Origin: CBDFHF01 sp965247565
GTDB lineage: Bacteria > Pseudomonadota > Gammaproteobacteria > Methylococcales > Methylomonadaceae
NCBI GenBank assembly: GCA_965247565.1
Contig: CBDFHF010000001.1
Span: 434,001-498,000 of the forward strand
Direction of reading: 5' to 3'
DNA: 64,000 bases
Part shown: one piece after another, positions 53,564 to 62,799 of the stretch
Layout of the letters: every line of letters begins with the position of its first letter
How positions within the stretch are numbered: position 1 is the first letter of the stretch
Notes under the pieces: generated by a model
What the model was told of the DNA's origin: nothing
What the model saw: only the letters and a program-made list of their open reading frames with translations
Database searches by the model: none
Program-made: the position numbers and the translations under genes

Positions 53564-54311
53564 ATTTCCACTCAATGAAAGAATCCGCGTTTTCATAAGA
53601 CTCGAGCAATTATTTTTCCAATTTAGCCATTTTTCTGCAGCCAGCAGCGTATATGACAAGCGTGCGGCAATTAATGCTCTGCTTGATATTATGATGATTT
53701 TTAAACGCAATGATTTAAAGTCAGAAATTCTTAAAGAGCTCGATCGCCATTGCACCACACTCAATAGAGTGGCAAATAACCAAAAAGTAAACACTGAAAA
53801 AGTACAGCAGTTGCTCGCTTCTGTCACCGAAATCAGCAAAAGACTTTACGCCTCAAATGGAAAAATAGGCGCACAGGTTATGGAAATTGATTTATTCCAA
53901 AGTATTTCACAACGCAGCTCTATTCCAGGTGGCAGCTGTTCCTTTGACTTGCCGGAATACCATTACTGGCTGGAGAAAAGTGAAGAAGATCACGCACAAG
54001 ACCTGGCGCGTTGGTTCAGTCCATTCAATGACGCCCGCAACGCTATTAAATTTATCCTGGGCTTTATTCGCACCAGTAATCTGCCTACCCAAGAGGTGGC
54101 CGAAGCAGGTTTTTTTCAATTCACTTTAGATAGCAACCAACCTTTCCAGTTGATTAAAGTCAGCTTAGGCAATTCTTTGCCTTATTTTGCAGAGATTAGT
54201 GGTGGAAAACACCGCTGCTCAATTCGTTTTTTAGAACCTTCTGTTGAAGGAGATCGGCCTAAGCAAACTGAAGAACGGGTTCCTTTTTCTCTAACTTGCT
54301 GTATGTTTTGA
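53541..54311 (+). CDS. zapD: Cell division protein ZapD
   Basis: 256 residues with a GTG start overlapping the end of coaE. ZapD cross-links FtsZ filaments in the Z ring. The family start is YEFPLNERIRVFIRLEQLF, followed by DIMMIFKRNDLKSEILKELDR and the DLPEYHYWLE block near 140. The DLARWFSPFNDARNAIKFILGFIR stretch lies near 155-178. coaE-zapD-yacG is a conserved order in gammaproteobacteria. Its stop codon overlaps the yacG ATG by one base. Confidence 0.95.
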   Translation: MNTHTIYEFPLNERIRVFIRLEQLFFQFSHFSAASSVYDKRAAINALLDIMMIFKRNDLKSEILKELDRHCTTLNRVANNQKVNTEKVQQLLASVTEISKRLYASNGKIGAQVMEIDLFQSISQRSSIPGGSCSFDLPEYHYWLEKSEEDHAQDLARWFSPFNDARNAIKFILGFIRTSNLPTQEVAEAGFFQFTLDSNQPFQLIKVSLGNSLPYFAEISGGKHRCSIRFLEPSVEGDRPKQTEERVPFSLTCCMF

Positions 54312-54517
54312 TGTCGGAAAAAAGCCAAGTGCTCACTGTTAAATGTCCCACTTGCTCAAGGCCTGTGCCTTGGTGTGCCGAACAACTATTCAAACCTTTT
54401 TGCAGCGACCGCTGTCGTCTAATTGACTTGGGTGAGTGGGTTATGGAAGAAAAGCGAATTCCCGGTGAGTCGCTACCGGAAGAATATGGGGATGATACAG
54501 ATGATTTTTTTCAATAA
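54311..54517 (+). CDS. yacG: YacG, zinc-binding DNA gyrase inhibitor
   Basis: 68 residues from the ATG at 54311, which overlaps the zapD TGA (TGATG). The four zinc cysteines are in VKCPTCSRPVPW and PFCSDRCRLIDLGEW. The sequence EEKRIPGE follows, a standard YacG ending. YacG binds GyrB and inhibits gyrase in Escherichia coli. A TTG at 54296 in the same frame is an unlikely start. Confidence 0.94.
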   Translation: MSEKSQVLTVKCPTCSRPVPWCAEQLFKPFCSDRCRLIDLGEWVMEEKRIPGESLPEEYGDDTDDFFQ

Positions 54518-54548
54518 CGTTGGTTACAAAGTTATGTGGGACTCCGTA

Positions 54549-54581
54549 ACAGCTTCGATTAAGTTGCTTAATTGAAGCTGT
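54549..54581. repeat. Inverted repeat between convergent yacG and the 54600-54986 gene
   Basis: A 15-base arm (54549-54563) pairs with 54567-54581 with only one G-U pair. It lacks a T run on either strand, so it is not a standard intrinsic terminator, but it lies exactly between two convergent stops and could act as a stop or protect 3' ends. Confidence 0.55.
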
Positions 54582-54599
54582 CGGTCCAGCGGGTCGTGA

Positions 54600-54986
54600 T
54601 TAGTGAGCTGCGTCGTAAGTTGCTTTCATTTCAGTAAAGATTTTTAAAGCGTCTCTTAAAGCGGCTTCGCCGACTTGATTTTCACCTTTGTCAAAGGCTT
54701 CACGGGCAGCGACCAATTTATTATTGGCTTTTTGACGTGAGCGCTCGGTGGCTTCAAATCTAAATTCTTTTTGAGCTTGGCGAGCTTCACCTAAGGCACC
54801 CAGAATAGCTGCTTTATCGCCACCTTTTTCTACTAAGCTGGTGGCTTCATGCAATTTAGCTAGAGTAGTTTCTGCCGCAGCTCTTACCTTTGCATTGTGA
54901 TCTTCAGCAGAAAAAGCTGAAGTTGAAGCCATAGCCATTGATGCAGCCATTGCAATAGAAACAACGATTGTTTTAATTGATTTCAT
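54600..54986 (-). CDS. Hypothetical secreted all-helical protein
   Basis: 128 residues. A clear signal peptide (residues about 1-26, ending SAFSA) predicts export to the periplasm. The mature 100 residues are Ala, Glu and Lys rich and look like three or four amphipathic helices, with an internal ARQAQKEFRFEATERSRQKA segment. There is no cysteine and no heme motif. In size and shape it recalls four-helix bundles such as cytochrome b562, but the usual heme-ligand His near the end is absent, so I do not assign that family. A possible promoter with TATAAT at 55107-55112 lies about 120 bases upstream. Confidence 0.7.
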   Translation of the reverse strand: MKSIKTIVVSIAMAASMAMASTSAFSAEDHNAKVRAAAETTLAKLHEATSLVEKGGDKAAILGALGEARQAQKEFRFEATERSRQKANNKLVAAREAFDKGENQVGEAALRDALKIFTEMKATYDAAH

Positions 54987-55212
54987 ATGATATCGAACCT
55001 TGAAAATAGATTTAGAATAGCCATAGGCGCCTAATTTTCCTGCATTAGGTGAATATAACTAGAAATTCTTGCACTGGAAAAAAACTGAGTAAAAGAATCG
55101 GGAATAATTATACCCTAACTCTTTTGACCCCAATGTTTTTTTATCGAAACCGTGTTAGGTTAAATTCTCTAAATCTCTTGTTTCGGGTTGTGCGGATTGT
55201 AAATCGGTGAGG

Positions 55213-55242
55213 ATGAATCTCAGGGATTAACCTGAGATTCAT
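55213..55242 (-). terminator. Probable terminator of the TonB-dependent receptor gene
   Basis: A perfect 12-base stem, ATGAATCTCAGG (55213-55224) with CCTGAGATTCAT (55231-55242), has a 6-base loop. It begins 11 bases after the receptor stop codon. No strong T run follows, so the mechanism is uncertain. Confidence 0.55.
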
Positions 55243-55252
55243 GAGCAAACTA

Positions 55253-57529
55253 TCAGAATTCGTATTTGAACCCAGCTTGGACTAAACGCGGCGAGCTAGG
55301 CAAAATACCGCGAACCCGGTCGACAATATAGTGATTATCAAAGATGTTTTTTACTGAGAAATACAGGTCTAGACCTGTGTAAACTTCATAGGTGGTGGCA
55401 ATGTTGACCACAGCAAAGTCTTGAATTTTGCCATATTGCCCTGATCTGGCCTCGTTACTGTTAGGGCCATTTGGATGATCGGCGCCCGTTTCCAGGTTCA
55501 TAAAATCACCAAATTGTTCGGCAACGAACACGGTTTCAACATGAAAGTCAAAGCCGTTTGGGTGAGAGTAACCTACGGTAGCCGTAAGCAAATGTTCCGG
55601 TGCGTACGGGCTACGTTTACCTGCTTTTGAGCCATAAACATTGCCACCCGGGCAGTTAGCCGACACAGTGCCATCGGAAAGTGGTAAGCAACGAAAGGGT
55701 GATAAGGCATCCGCAGTAGGTACCCAGGTATACGCAATTTGCAAGTAGGGATTATGGGTCCAACTAAATAAATCGCCAGCATCAATGCGGCTGGAAAACT
55801 CAAGGCCCTCAAAAAGCGCCTTTCCTTGGGCAACCGGTGTGTCATTACCGCCTACTGTCCCCAATACAATCAGGTTTTCAAAGTCATTATGGAAATAAGT
55901 CAAATCGGCTTTTACGCCTTTTATCGGCTTAGTACGCACTCCGACTTCGTAATTCCAACTTTTTTCCGCACCGATCTCTACACTGTCTCCGGTGGCATAA
56001 ACACTGTCTTCTACGCGCGGTGGCGCAAAGCCCCGGTGCCAATCAAAAAACAAGGTTGCTTCTTCGATAGGTGTATATTCCAAGTTAAAAGAAGGTAGGA
56101 TTTCAGTTAACTCACTTTTCCCTCTGGAATGTTTAGTATTGGGCGTTGTGGTTGCGAAGGCTGGATTGCCTTCATAAGGCAAATTCACCCGTTCATAACT
56201 GACTGATTCAACGCGTACCCCCGGTGTTATCGCCCAATCACCAACGTTAAATCGGTTTTGAATAAATCCTGAGAACGCATCCGCGTAACGTTGATTGTTT
56301 TCAATTAATCTTCCGGTGCGTGCTGCCGCCGTGTTGCCATCTTCAGTTTTTCGGTATTGATTTTCAAAATGGGCGCGAAAACCAGCATCCAAAACACTGT
56401 TAATGCCAAAAAGGTTATAGTTGGCATGCAGTGTGGGCGTAACTCCCCAAGTTTCATAGCTGCGCAACCGGCCACGGGTAAAGTTACAACTATCTACATC
56501 AACAGCCTGACCACTTAACCGGGCTTCTCGGAAGGCGCTACCACACTGGCCATCAGTGGGTTGCTGGTTCATTTGCCGCCAGAAATCCCGGTTAAACTCA
56601 GACCAATAAAAACTGGTGGATAAAGTCACGTCATCATTAAAACGATATTCATGCGTGGCTGATGTTGCCCAACGATTTGTGGTGAAGGCATCGTTTTTAA
56701 ATGGGTTATATTTCCAGCCAAAATTCTTATATTCGGCTTCAGTTAAGCCGAAAGTGGATTGTGATTCTTCTTCATAAAAGTCTCCACGCAAAATCAATTT
56801 ATTATGACTATTAATCTCTAAAATCCCTTTCAAGTTAACATCATCAATTTTGGCAAAGGTGTTGTTGCGTGAACCGCTGCCTTCCTTGTGAATATAATCG
56901 GCAACTCCGCCAACACCATCGACAATTTTGACATCTTTAGCCATGCCGCCATAACGCAAGTGTCCGCTCAGATAATCACGACTGCCGCCAGTGAAACTGA
57001 TAAAGCCGCCAGGTTCTTCGGGAGGGTTTGGTGTTAGATAATTGAGTACGCCGCTAATGGTTTGCGGGCCGTATTTATTCATCTCAGAGCCTTTCATGAC
57101 TTCAACGCTGTCATAACGCTCTATGGGAGGATGATAATAAATGTCGTTATCACCATAAGGGGCATAATTGAGCGGCAATCCGTCTTCTAAAAATGAAATT
57201 TTGGTGGATCGAAACGGATTCATGCCGCGGATACCAATGTTTGGACGTATCCCGAAACCTTCTTCATCTCGCACATAAACACCGGGAGCTTTTCGTAATA
57301 CTTCATTTACGTTAAAAACGTGGCTACTGTACATAGTTTCTTGATTCAGTACGACACCCGAACCGGGTAAGGTTTTAACCGGTTCGGCGGTTCCTACTAC
57401 ATCAATTGCAGGTAGTTCGATGTTTTGTTCGGTTTTGGTGGATTTAACGTTAGATTCAGCCAGTCCGGATTGATAATTTAAACTGATTGGTAACGCTATT
57501 AAGCCTAGGATTATTGTTTTTGTTGTCAC
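55253..57529 (-). CDS. TonB-dependent outer-membrane receptor (FecA-like)
   Basis: 758 residues with a GTG start at 57529 and AAGGA seven bases before it. A signal peptide covers about 1-24. A TonB-box-like segment IELPAIDVVG lies near residue 38. The plug domain (about 55-175) has LRKAPGVYVRDEEGFGIRPN and GIRGMNPFRSTKISFLEDGL. A 22-strand barrel follows and ends in LVQAGFKYEF with terminal Phe. FecA-type receptors import ferric chelates, but the ligand cannot be told from this sequence. There is no sigma/anti-sigma pair nearby and no clear Fur box upstream. Confidence 0.9.
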   Translation of the reverse strand: MTTKTIILGLIALPISLNYQSGLAESNVKSTKTEQNIELPAIDVVGTAEPVKTLPGSGVVLNQETMYSSHVFNVNEVLRKAPGVYVRDEEGFGIRPNIGIRGMNPFRSTKISFLEDGLPLNYAPYGDNDIYYHPPIERYDSVEVMKGSEMNKYGPQTISGVLNYLTPNPPEEPGGFISFTGGSRDYLSGHLRYGGMAKDVKIVDGVGGVADYIHKEGSGSRNNTFAKIDDVNLKGILEINSHNKLILRGDFYEEESQSTFGLTEAEYKNFGWKYNPFKNDAFTTNRWATSATHEYRFNDDVTLSTSFYWSEFNRDFWRQMNQQPTDGQCGSAFREARLSGQAVDVDSCNFTRGRLRSYETWGVTPTLHANYNLFGINSVLDAGFRAHFENQYRKTEDGNTAAARTGRLIENNQRYADAFSGFIQNRFNVGDWAITPGVRVESVSYERVNLPYEGNPAFATTTPNTKHSRGKSELTEILPSFNLEYTPIEEATLFFDWHRGFAPPRVEDSVYATGDSVEIGAEKSWNYEVGVRTKPIKGVKADLTYFHNDFENLIVLGTVGGNDTPVAQGKALFEGLEFSSRIDAGDLFSWTHNPYLQIAYTWVPTADALSPFRCLPLSDGTVSANCPGGNVYGSKAGKRSPYAPEHLLTATVGYSHPNGFDFHVETVFVAEQFGDFMNLETGADHPNGPNSNEARSGQYGKIQDFAVVNIATTYEVYTGLDLYFSVKNIFDNHYIVDRVRGILPSSPRLVQAGFKYEF

Positions 57530-57953
57530 TGTTGCATCCTTGTTGAATAAAAAAGTTGTTATTTTTATTTTTTTTGGCGGATTTATGGGTTTGCCAGATA
57601 TATTTTTTAAATATCAATTCAGTCTATCTGCAGGACATAAATTTAAACTTAAAAACAACAGGATTTGTGTTGGATGGCATGAAGATTAAGGTTTTCATTT
57701 ACGGTACGGTAATTTGTGCCGATAGAGTGTGTTGGAAGTTTTTCTTTCTTTGTCTCCATTGTTGATCTTGAGCTTAGAGATTGCGCCAATAGCGGAGTGT
57801 TCTAAAAGCTTGGGGTAAGATCAGAATCAGTATGGTCTATATCGGGGGGCGGAAGCTTTGCCAAAATTCCACGAACTCTCAGCAACAGGCAATAAAAAAG
57901 GGCGGTGTCTAAATAGTTATATACATTAGTATTCGATTTATATAGATTAAGCC
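57530..57953. other. Intergenic region between the TonB receptor and the RraB-like gene
   Basis: 424 bases. The half next to 57530 is very AT-rich and should carry the receptor promoter. A near-palindromic AT stretch lies near 57598-57618. I found no match to a Fur box or a cobalamin riboswitch by eye. A 69-codon plus-strand frame at 57556-57765 has no protein-like features. Confidence 0.45.
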
Positions 57954-58310
57954 ATGCCTACACCACTAGAAATCATTGCAACCCTGAGAGGAAATAAGGA
58001 TCCAGATGCCAGGGTACTTATAAAAATGGCTAACTTAGGCGCTGACCTCAGAAAACCGCATGAACCGGATTTTGCTTTTGAAGTCCCTGAAAAACTAGAG
58101 GCTGCTGCCCTGGCAAACGAATTAAAAACACTTGGTTTTATTGTCGAACTCTACGAGCCTGGCGACGAAGAACCCTATTTTCAAGTAATTGCCAAGAAAA
58201 CCATGGTCCTTACGCTTGAGGTGCTGAACCAACACAGCGATTTATTTGAAGTCCTTGCCGAAAGACACCAAGGCAGTTATGACGGTTGGGGAGCTGACAT
58301 TGTTGAGTAA
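57954..58310 (+). CDS. RraB-like protein (regulator of ribonuclease E family)
   Basis: 118 residues. The protein consists of one RraB-type domain: GNKDPDARVLIKMANLGADLRKPHEPDFAFEVP, in sense, then FIVELYEPGDEEPYFQVIAKKTMVLTLEVLN and a final GSYDGWGADIV, with the acidic and aromatic residues of the family. RraB binds RNase E in Escherichia coli and limits its action. Many stand-alone RraB-domain proteins in accessory regions have no tested role, so the link to RNase E here is only by family. It leads a patch of three small plus-strand genes. Confidence 0.75.
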   Translation: MPTPLEIIATLRGNKDPDARVLIKMANLGADLRKPHEPDFAFEVPEKLEAAALANELKTLGFIVELYEPGDEEPYFQVIAKKTMVLTLEVLNQHSDLFEVLAERHQGSYDGWGADIVE

Positions 58311-58353
58311 TAACGCTTTTCAGCAATCCTTATAGCATTTCAGTATCTGTCTT

Positions 58354-58605
58354 ATGTTACTGGTGAATTCTCGCGTAATTGTGCGCTCCTTCAACGGAAC
58401 TCAATCTACACCAAGCGGTTGCAGGCGCGACGAAAACTACTGGTTGTTGATTGGTGAGCAGGGGACCGTAATCGAAACGCTGAACGCAAAGGCTCGCGTG
58501 CTTGTGAAATTTGATAATTCTATTTCTGAACAAAGGTTATGTTGCCACAATCCAGTCCCAAATAGTCTTTTCATTCTTGAAACTGATTTAGAGCAGATTT
58601 ATTGA
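58354..58605 (+). CDS. Hypothetical small protein
   Basis: 83 residues. It is predicted mostly beta: MLLVNSRVIVRSFN, then GEQGTVIETLNAKARVLVKFD, which resembles the alternating pattern of a small SH3-like barrel, and a closing LFILETDLEQIY. Three cysteines are present. I do not recognise a family. It lies 43 bases after the RraB-like gene on the same strand and has no strong ribosome site. Confidence 0.5.
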   Translation: MLLVNSRVIVRSFNGTQSTPSGCRRDENYWLLIGEQGTVIETLNAKARVLVKFDNSISEQRLCCHNPVPNSLFILETDLEQIY

Positions 58606-58712
58606 TAACTATGCAAAGCACGAGTGGTCAGATTAAAATCGAGTCCTTAATTCACGGTTTTACCAATAGCGGTGTGAGATTGATTTTTTTTTAATGCCGG
58701 AGTTATTAATTT

Positions 58713-59225
58713 ATGAATCTCGCTCCGTATGCCAAGTCTACGGATGTTCATCGTACTCTTGCCGGTATTTTCAAGCCATGGTGTTCGGAAAACGGCTTCA
58801 AGAGCTTAAACACTAAGCGATGTGCCTTCATAAAATCCTCGGAACTCAATGACGGTGTGATTCTAGCCTTCGAAGTTCAATGTAATAGTTTTGGTCGCTC
58901 AATGCATGGAGGTAGTTTCACATTTAACGCGAATGCTGGTGTTATTGATCCGGGCTTTCTCAGTGGCCCACACTCCCGAATTTTAAGCTTTTGCTCAAAG
59001 GAAATGCCAGAAATAGCCTTACAACTTGAAAAACAATTCATTGCTTCAAGCCCTCAACTTGGAAATCCGGGCAGACCATGGGAATACGGTGTGGATAACT
59101 GGTGCCGTTATTACACAATTGAGGATGTGCAAAAGTGGGGCTATTTCTTGGAACCCTACTTGCCTTTTCTACTCAAGCAGCTGCTTGGCAAGCTATTGTT
59201 TTCTGAAAATGAGTTTTCATTTTAA
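58713..59225 (+). CDS. Hypothetical protein, possibly DUF4304-like
   Basis: 170 residues, cytoplasmic with no signal or membrane segment. The N-terminal part, LAGIFKPWCSENGFKSLNTKRCAFIKSS in sense, followed by a stretch with FEVQCNSFGRS and GSFTFNANAGV, has the GF-x-x-x-x-x-x-F and F-x-x-N pattern of DUF4304-type proteins. Many of these sit in accessory regions and some in toxin-immunity loci. The assignment is tentative. It lies 107 bases after the 83-residue orphan. Confidence 0.55.
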   Translation: MNLAPYAKSTDVHRTLAGIFKPWCSENGFKSLNTKRCAFIKSSELNDGVILAFEVQCNSFGRSMHGGSFTFNANAGVIDPGFLSGPHSRILSFCSKEMPEIALQLEKQFIASSPQLGNPGRPWEYGVDNWCRYYTIEDVQKWGYFLEPYLPFLLKQLLGKLLFSENEFSF

Positions 59226-59236
59226 TTTTATAGATG

Positions 59237-59257
59237 GCCGTTTTCCTGCAAAACGGC
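59237..59257. repeat. Inverted repeat downstream of the 58713-59225 gene
   Basis: GCCGTTTT and AAAACGGC form a perfect 8-base stem around five bases, 11 bases after the stop codon. A short T run (CCACCTTTTG) appears 10 bases later, so it may be a weak terminator of the orphan genes. Confidence 0.5.
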
Positions 59258-59458
59258 TGACCACCTTTTGCACAAATCAAAGTTAACAGCAGCTAAATAT
59301 TCAACCAGATTTTGCAGAAGACAGTTTAAATAATGGGCTAATCTTCAAGTTAAGTCTGCAACCACAGAATTCAAGTAGCCGTTAACTTAGGCAGTAAAAC
59401 TTCGGTTAGTAGTGATAAAATCGCGAGTTTATCTGAAGCCGAGCTAACTGTATTTGCC

Positions 59459-61846
59459 ATGCCTAATAAATTAAAGCTGTCACCGGAAGCCTTAAAACCG
59501 AATGTCGACTTAACTGGTTTTGAACTATCAACTCCGCACAGAACTCACCAAACGATTTTAGGTCAACCCAGAGCTCAATCAGCGCTTGAGTTTGGTATCG
59601 CAATGACTAATCCCGGATACAACATTTTTGTTATGGGGGAGCCGGGTTTGGGGCGCTTATCGATGATAACCGATCATTTAGATAGTTCTGCTCTGGCCAT
59701 GCCAACGCCACCTTCCTATGCCTATGTTGAAAATTTTACTAATCCAAGGGAGCCGGTAGCCATTGAGTTGCCACCAGAATACGGACAGATTTTCAGTAAA
59801 GATGTTGAAAAGCTCATTGATAATTTGCTGGTGACCTTTCCTGCCGCATTTGAAAGTCCTTCCTATCAACAAAAAAAGACCGCTATCGAGCGGCAATTCA
59901 ATCAACTCTACAATGGGGCTATCGACTCCGTCGATAAAAAAGCCCAAGCACTGAATATTGCTTTATTCAGAGAAGGTGAGGCTATTTCGTTTTCGCCGAT
60001 TCGTAACAAAAAATCCTTAAACGAAGATCAATTTACCGAGTTATCGCCAGCTGAGCGGGAGGTTTTCCATCATCATGTTGAAGTTTTGGAAGAACACCTA
60101 AGTAATGAGTTGCTGGAACTCCCGCAATGGCGACGTGAGACGGTGGAAAAAATTAAACAGCTGGATAATGACACCATCCGAATGGCGATAGCGTCTTTGT
60201 TTGATGAGTTGATGGATAAATATCAAAACATCGATGATGTCATTACCTATCTGGCAGAGATAAAAACTAATCTGGACACGACGATCACCGACTATTTGAT
60301 GTCGGTAAGGCCATTAGAACCCCGAGAAATGACCAGTAAACGGGCTTTACTGATTGAGCAATATTCGCCTAATATTTTGGTTGATCATAAACTGGAAAAT
60401 GGCGCACCGGTTGTTTATGAATCGCATCCGATTTATCAAAATCTGTTTGGGCGTATTGAATACATTAGTGATCAAGGCACATTGATTACCAGTTATCGCA
60501 GGATTTGCGCCGGCTCACTGCATAAAGCCAATGGCGGCTATTTAATCCTCGATGCCGAAAAATTGCTGACTTACCCTTTCGTTTGGGAAGGCCTTAAACG
60601 GGCACTACAAAATGGACGTATTGAAATTGAATCGCCGTATTCTGAGTTGGGTATCAACACCATGACCTTGAAGCCGGAAGTCGTTCCGCTGAATGTTAAA
60701 GTGATTTTGGTCGGACCGCCGGATATTTATTATCTATTGGAAGAAATGGATAGTGAGTTTAACGAGATGTTTAAGGTGCTGGCGGATTTCGATTATTACA
60801 TTCCGCGTAACAATGACACCATGCAGCAGTTTGCCATGCTCATGATTAAACAAGCTAATGATTCCGGAGCAAAACCCCTCACTCAAGCTGCGATTGAAGG
60901 TTTAATCGAGCATAGCTGTCGGTTGGCAGAAAACCAGCATCATTTTTCCGCGCGCATTAATGATTCCCTGGAAATTATCGCTGAAGCTAACTTGTTTTGC
61001 CGCCGAAGTAACGGTGATAAAATTGATCGTAAGCATATTGAACAGGCCTTAGCCGCAAGAGAGTACCGAAACGGCAGAATGTCGCAAGATATTCTCGAAG
61101 AAATGCTTGATGGTACGATTCTTATTGATACCGAAGGCGAGGCGGTTGGCAAAATCAATGGCTTAACCGTCCTGGAAGTAGGCGGCAGCAGCTTTGGTGC
61201 GCCAGCTCGGATTACCACCACGGTTTATCCAGGATCCCGAGGTATTGTGGATATTGAGCGGGAGGCAGAACTGGGTCAGGCCATCCATTCTAAAGGCGTG
61301 ATGATCTTAACCGGCTATTTAGGGCATTGTTACGCCCAGCAATTTCCACTGGCTATTTCTGCCAGTATCGCCATTGAGCAATCTTACGGCTATATCGATG
61401 GTGATAGTGCATCACTGGCAGAACTTTGCTGCCTTATTTCAGCGTTAACCAGAACTCCGATTAAGCAGTCTTTTGCGATTACCGGATCAATTAATCAATA
61501 TGGCGAAGTACAAGCAATAGGTGGCGTTAATGAAAAAATAGAAGGCTATTTCCGCTTATGTCAGGCGCGAGGATTAACTGGCCAGCATGCCGCGATTATT
61601 CCGGCTGCCAACAAACGTAACCTGATGCTCAAACAAGAAGTGATTGATGCCGTTGCCCAAGGCTTATTCGCCATTTACGCCGTTGCAACCGTTGACGAAA
61701 CCCTGGAGCTGTTAACTGGGCATCCTGCCGGTACAGCCGATAAAGAGGGTAATTTTCCGGAAGAAAGTATTAACTTTAAAGCCATCTCCCGTTTGAAAGA
61801 AATCTCTGATATGGCTACGGATGACGATAAGGAAGAGGGTGCTTGA
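59459..61846 (+). CDS. Lon-like ATP-dependent protease (YcbZ/LonB-type, S16)
   Basis: 795 residues. It belongs to the soluble S16 proteases that have an N-terminal AAA-like region and a C-terminal Lon protease domain. The protease part (about 575-770) has catalytic Ser650 in GDSAS and Lys693 in GGVNEK. The usual Walker A is degenerate: GEPGLGRL at residues 60-67, with Arg in place of Lys. A second AAA-type block lies near 415-470, with GGYLILDAEKLLTYPFVWEGLKRAL near 358-382. Its substrates are unknown. The start has no strong ribosome site. It is followed by convergent regulatory genes. Confidence 0.9.
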   Translation: MPNKLKLSPEALKPNVDLTGFELSTPHRTHQTILGQPRAQSALEFGIAMTNPGYNIFVMGEPGLGRLSMITDHLDSSALAMPTPPSYAYVENFTNPREPVAIELPPEYGQIFSKDVEKLIDNLLVTFPAAFESPSYQQKKTAIERQFNQLYNGAIDSVDKKAQALNIALFREGEAISFSPIRNKKSLNEDQFTELSPAEREVFHHHVEVLEEHLSNELLELPQWRRETVEKIKQLDNDTIRMAIASLFDELMDKYQNIDDVITYLAEIKTNLDTTITDYLMSVRPLEPREMTSKRALLIEQYSPNILVDHKLENGAPVVYESHPIYQNLFGRIEYISDQGTLITSYRRICAGSLHKANGGYLILDAEKLLTYPFVWEGLKRALQNGRIEIESPYSELGINTMTLKPEVVPLNVKVILVGPPDIYYLLEEMDSEFNEMFKVLADFDYYIPRNNDTMQQFAMLMIKQANDSGAKPLTQAAIEGLIEHSCRLAENQHHFSARINDSLEIIAEANLFCRRSNGDKIDRKHIEQALAAREYRNGRMSQDILEEMLDGTILIDTEGEAVGKINGLTVLEVGGSSFGAPARITTTVYPGSRGIVDIEREAELGQAIHSKGVMILTGYLGHCYAQQFPLAISASIAIEQSYGYIDGDSASLAELCCLISALTRTPIKQSFAITGSINQYGEVQAIGGVNEKIEGYFRLCQARGLTGQHAAIIPAANKRNLMLKQEVIDAVAQGLFAIYAVATVDETLELLTGHPAGTADKEGNFPEESINFKAISRLKEISDMATDDDKEEGA

Positions 61847-61992
61847 TAGTGTGGTGGAGGAAATATTAAAAAGTTAATCATTTAGAGAATCACACTTCGA
61901 CCATCAAACGCTAAAGCAACCGTAAACCTTAAGATGCCTCGTTTTACTCGGAAAGACAAACTACGGAGATTGATACAATTAAAACTGGATTG

Positions 61993-62799
61993 CTACTTGC
62001 AACAGTCTCCACCAATTCTTAAAGCTTCTCGAAATGCCGGAAAATAGACCTGGCCAATTGGTAGTTCCAACGGACAATCTCTAAATTTCAACAAATAGGC
62101 ATCAAATCTGGATGTATCAGCTTCAAAACCACTGACATACTTTAAATTAACAACCGTATTTCTACTGATTTGCACAAAACAGGGCAAGTTAAAATTGAGC
62201 CATTGATTGAGCCTGAGCGTGACATGATCTAGAGCTTCACCATTCACTAAATACACTTTGATAGTATTTACACCCTGATTGGATTGTATATATTTTATTT
62301 CTTTAGGTGCTAGAAATCTGGTAATGAATACTTTTTCAGCTATAGCATTCCCATCAGGCGGCGCTCTAAATTCGTGATAGCGCACTTCAATGATGCTTAC
62401 GAGAGCTTGAGGTTGGACAGTAAAGTCTTTATCCACCATTTTCAATGCCGTTTCAAGCATAAGGCGATTAATCGGTTTGTTTATAAAACCAAACGGACGA
62501 AGCCAAATCACCCATCTTAAAATATCCTCCTCGGAATGTTCTGTAATAAAGATAATCCAAGGAGAACTTGGCAATCGGCTTATGTATTCAGCAAACTTTA
62601 ACCCTAATCGGGGGCCTCTCTCTAAGAAGTCAATATCTAAAAATACGCCTTCTACTTCACCAGCTTTAATCAGAGGTAATGCCAAGTCAGGATCATCAAA
62701 ACTGCCGACCAATTCCAGATTAGGATAAGCACTCAATTCATCTTGTAATTCGTCACGATCAACAGGATCATCATCAATAATTACCACTCGTCTGATCAT
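61993..62799 (-). CDS. LytTR-type two-component response regulator
   Basis: 268 residues. The receiver domain (about 1-120) has acidic pocket IIDDD (7-11), phosphoacceptor Asp55 in GVFLDID, Thr86 and Lys108 in FINKPI. The C-terminal LytTR DNA-binding domain covers about residues 160-260: IKYIQSNQGVNTIKVYLVNG, then PCFVQISRNTVVNLKYVSGFE. AlgR and LytR are the best-known members and bind promoter repeats. It is translated directly after the sensor kinase (the stop and start share a base), so the two form one pair. The target genes cannot be told. Confidence 0.93.
   Translation of the reverse strand: MIRRVVIIDDDPVDRDELQDELSAYPNLELVGSFDDPDLALPLIKAGEVEGVFLDIDFLERGPRLGLKFAEYISRLPSSPWIIFITEHSEEDILRWVIWLRPFGFINKPINRLMLETALKMVDKDFTVQPQALVSIIEVRYHEFRAPPDGNAIAEKVFITRFLAPKEIKYIQSNQGVNTIKVYLVNGEALDHVTLRLNQWLNFNLPCFVQISRNTVVNLKYVSGFEADTSRFDAYLLKFRDCPLELPIGQVYFPAFREALRIGGDCCK

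Noticed and set aside
54600..54986. Cytochrome b562 assignment for the secreted helical protein
   Set aside because: Size and helices fit, but the C-terminal His ligand is absent (Asp in its place) and the overall match is weak.
57530..57700. Fur box or cobalamin riboswitch for the TonB-dependent receptor
   Set aside because: I searched by eye for the Fur palindrome and for the B12 box and found no acceptable match.
57556..57765. 69-codon plus-strand frame upstream of the TonB receptor
   Set aside because: It has no ribosome site and no protein-like pattern, and it lies in the AT-rich region that should hold the receptor promoter.
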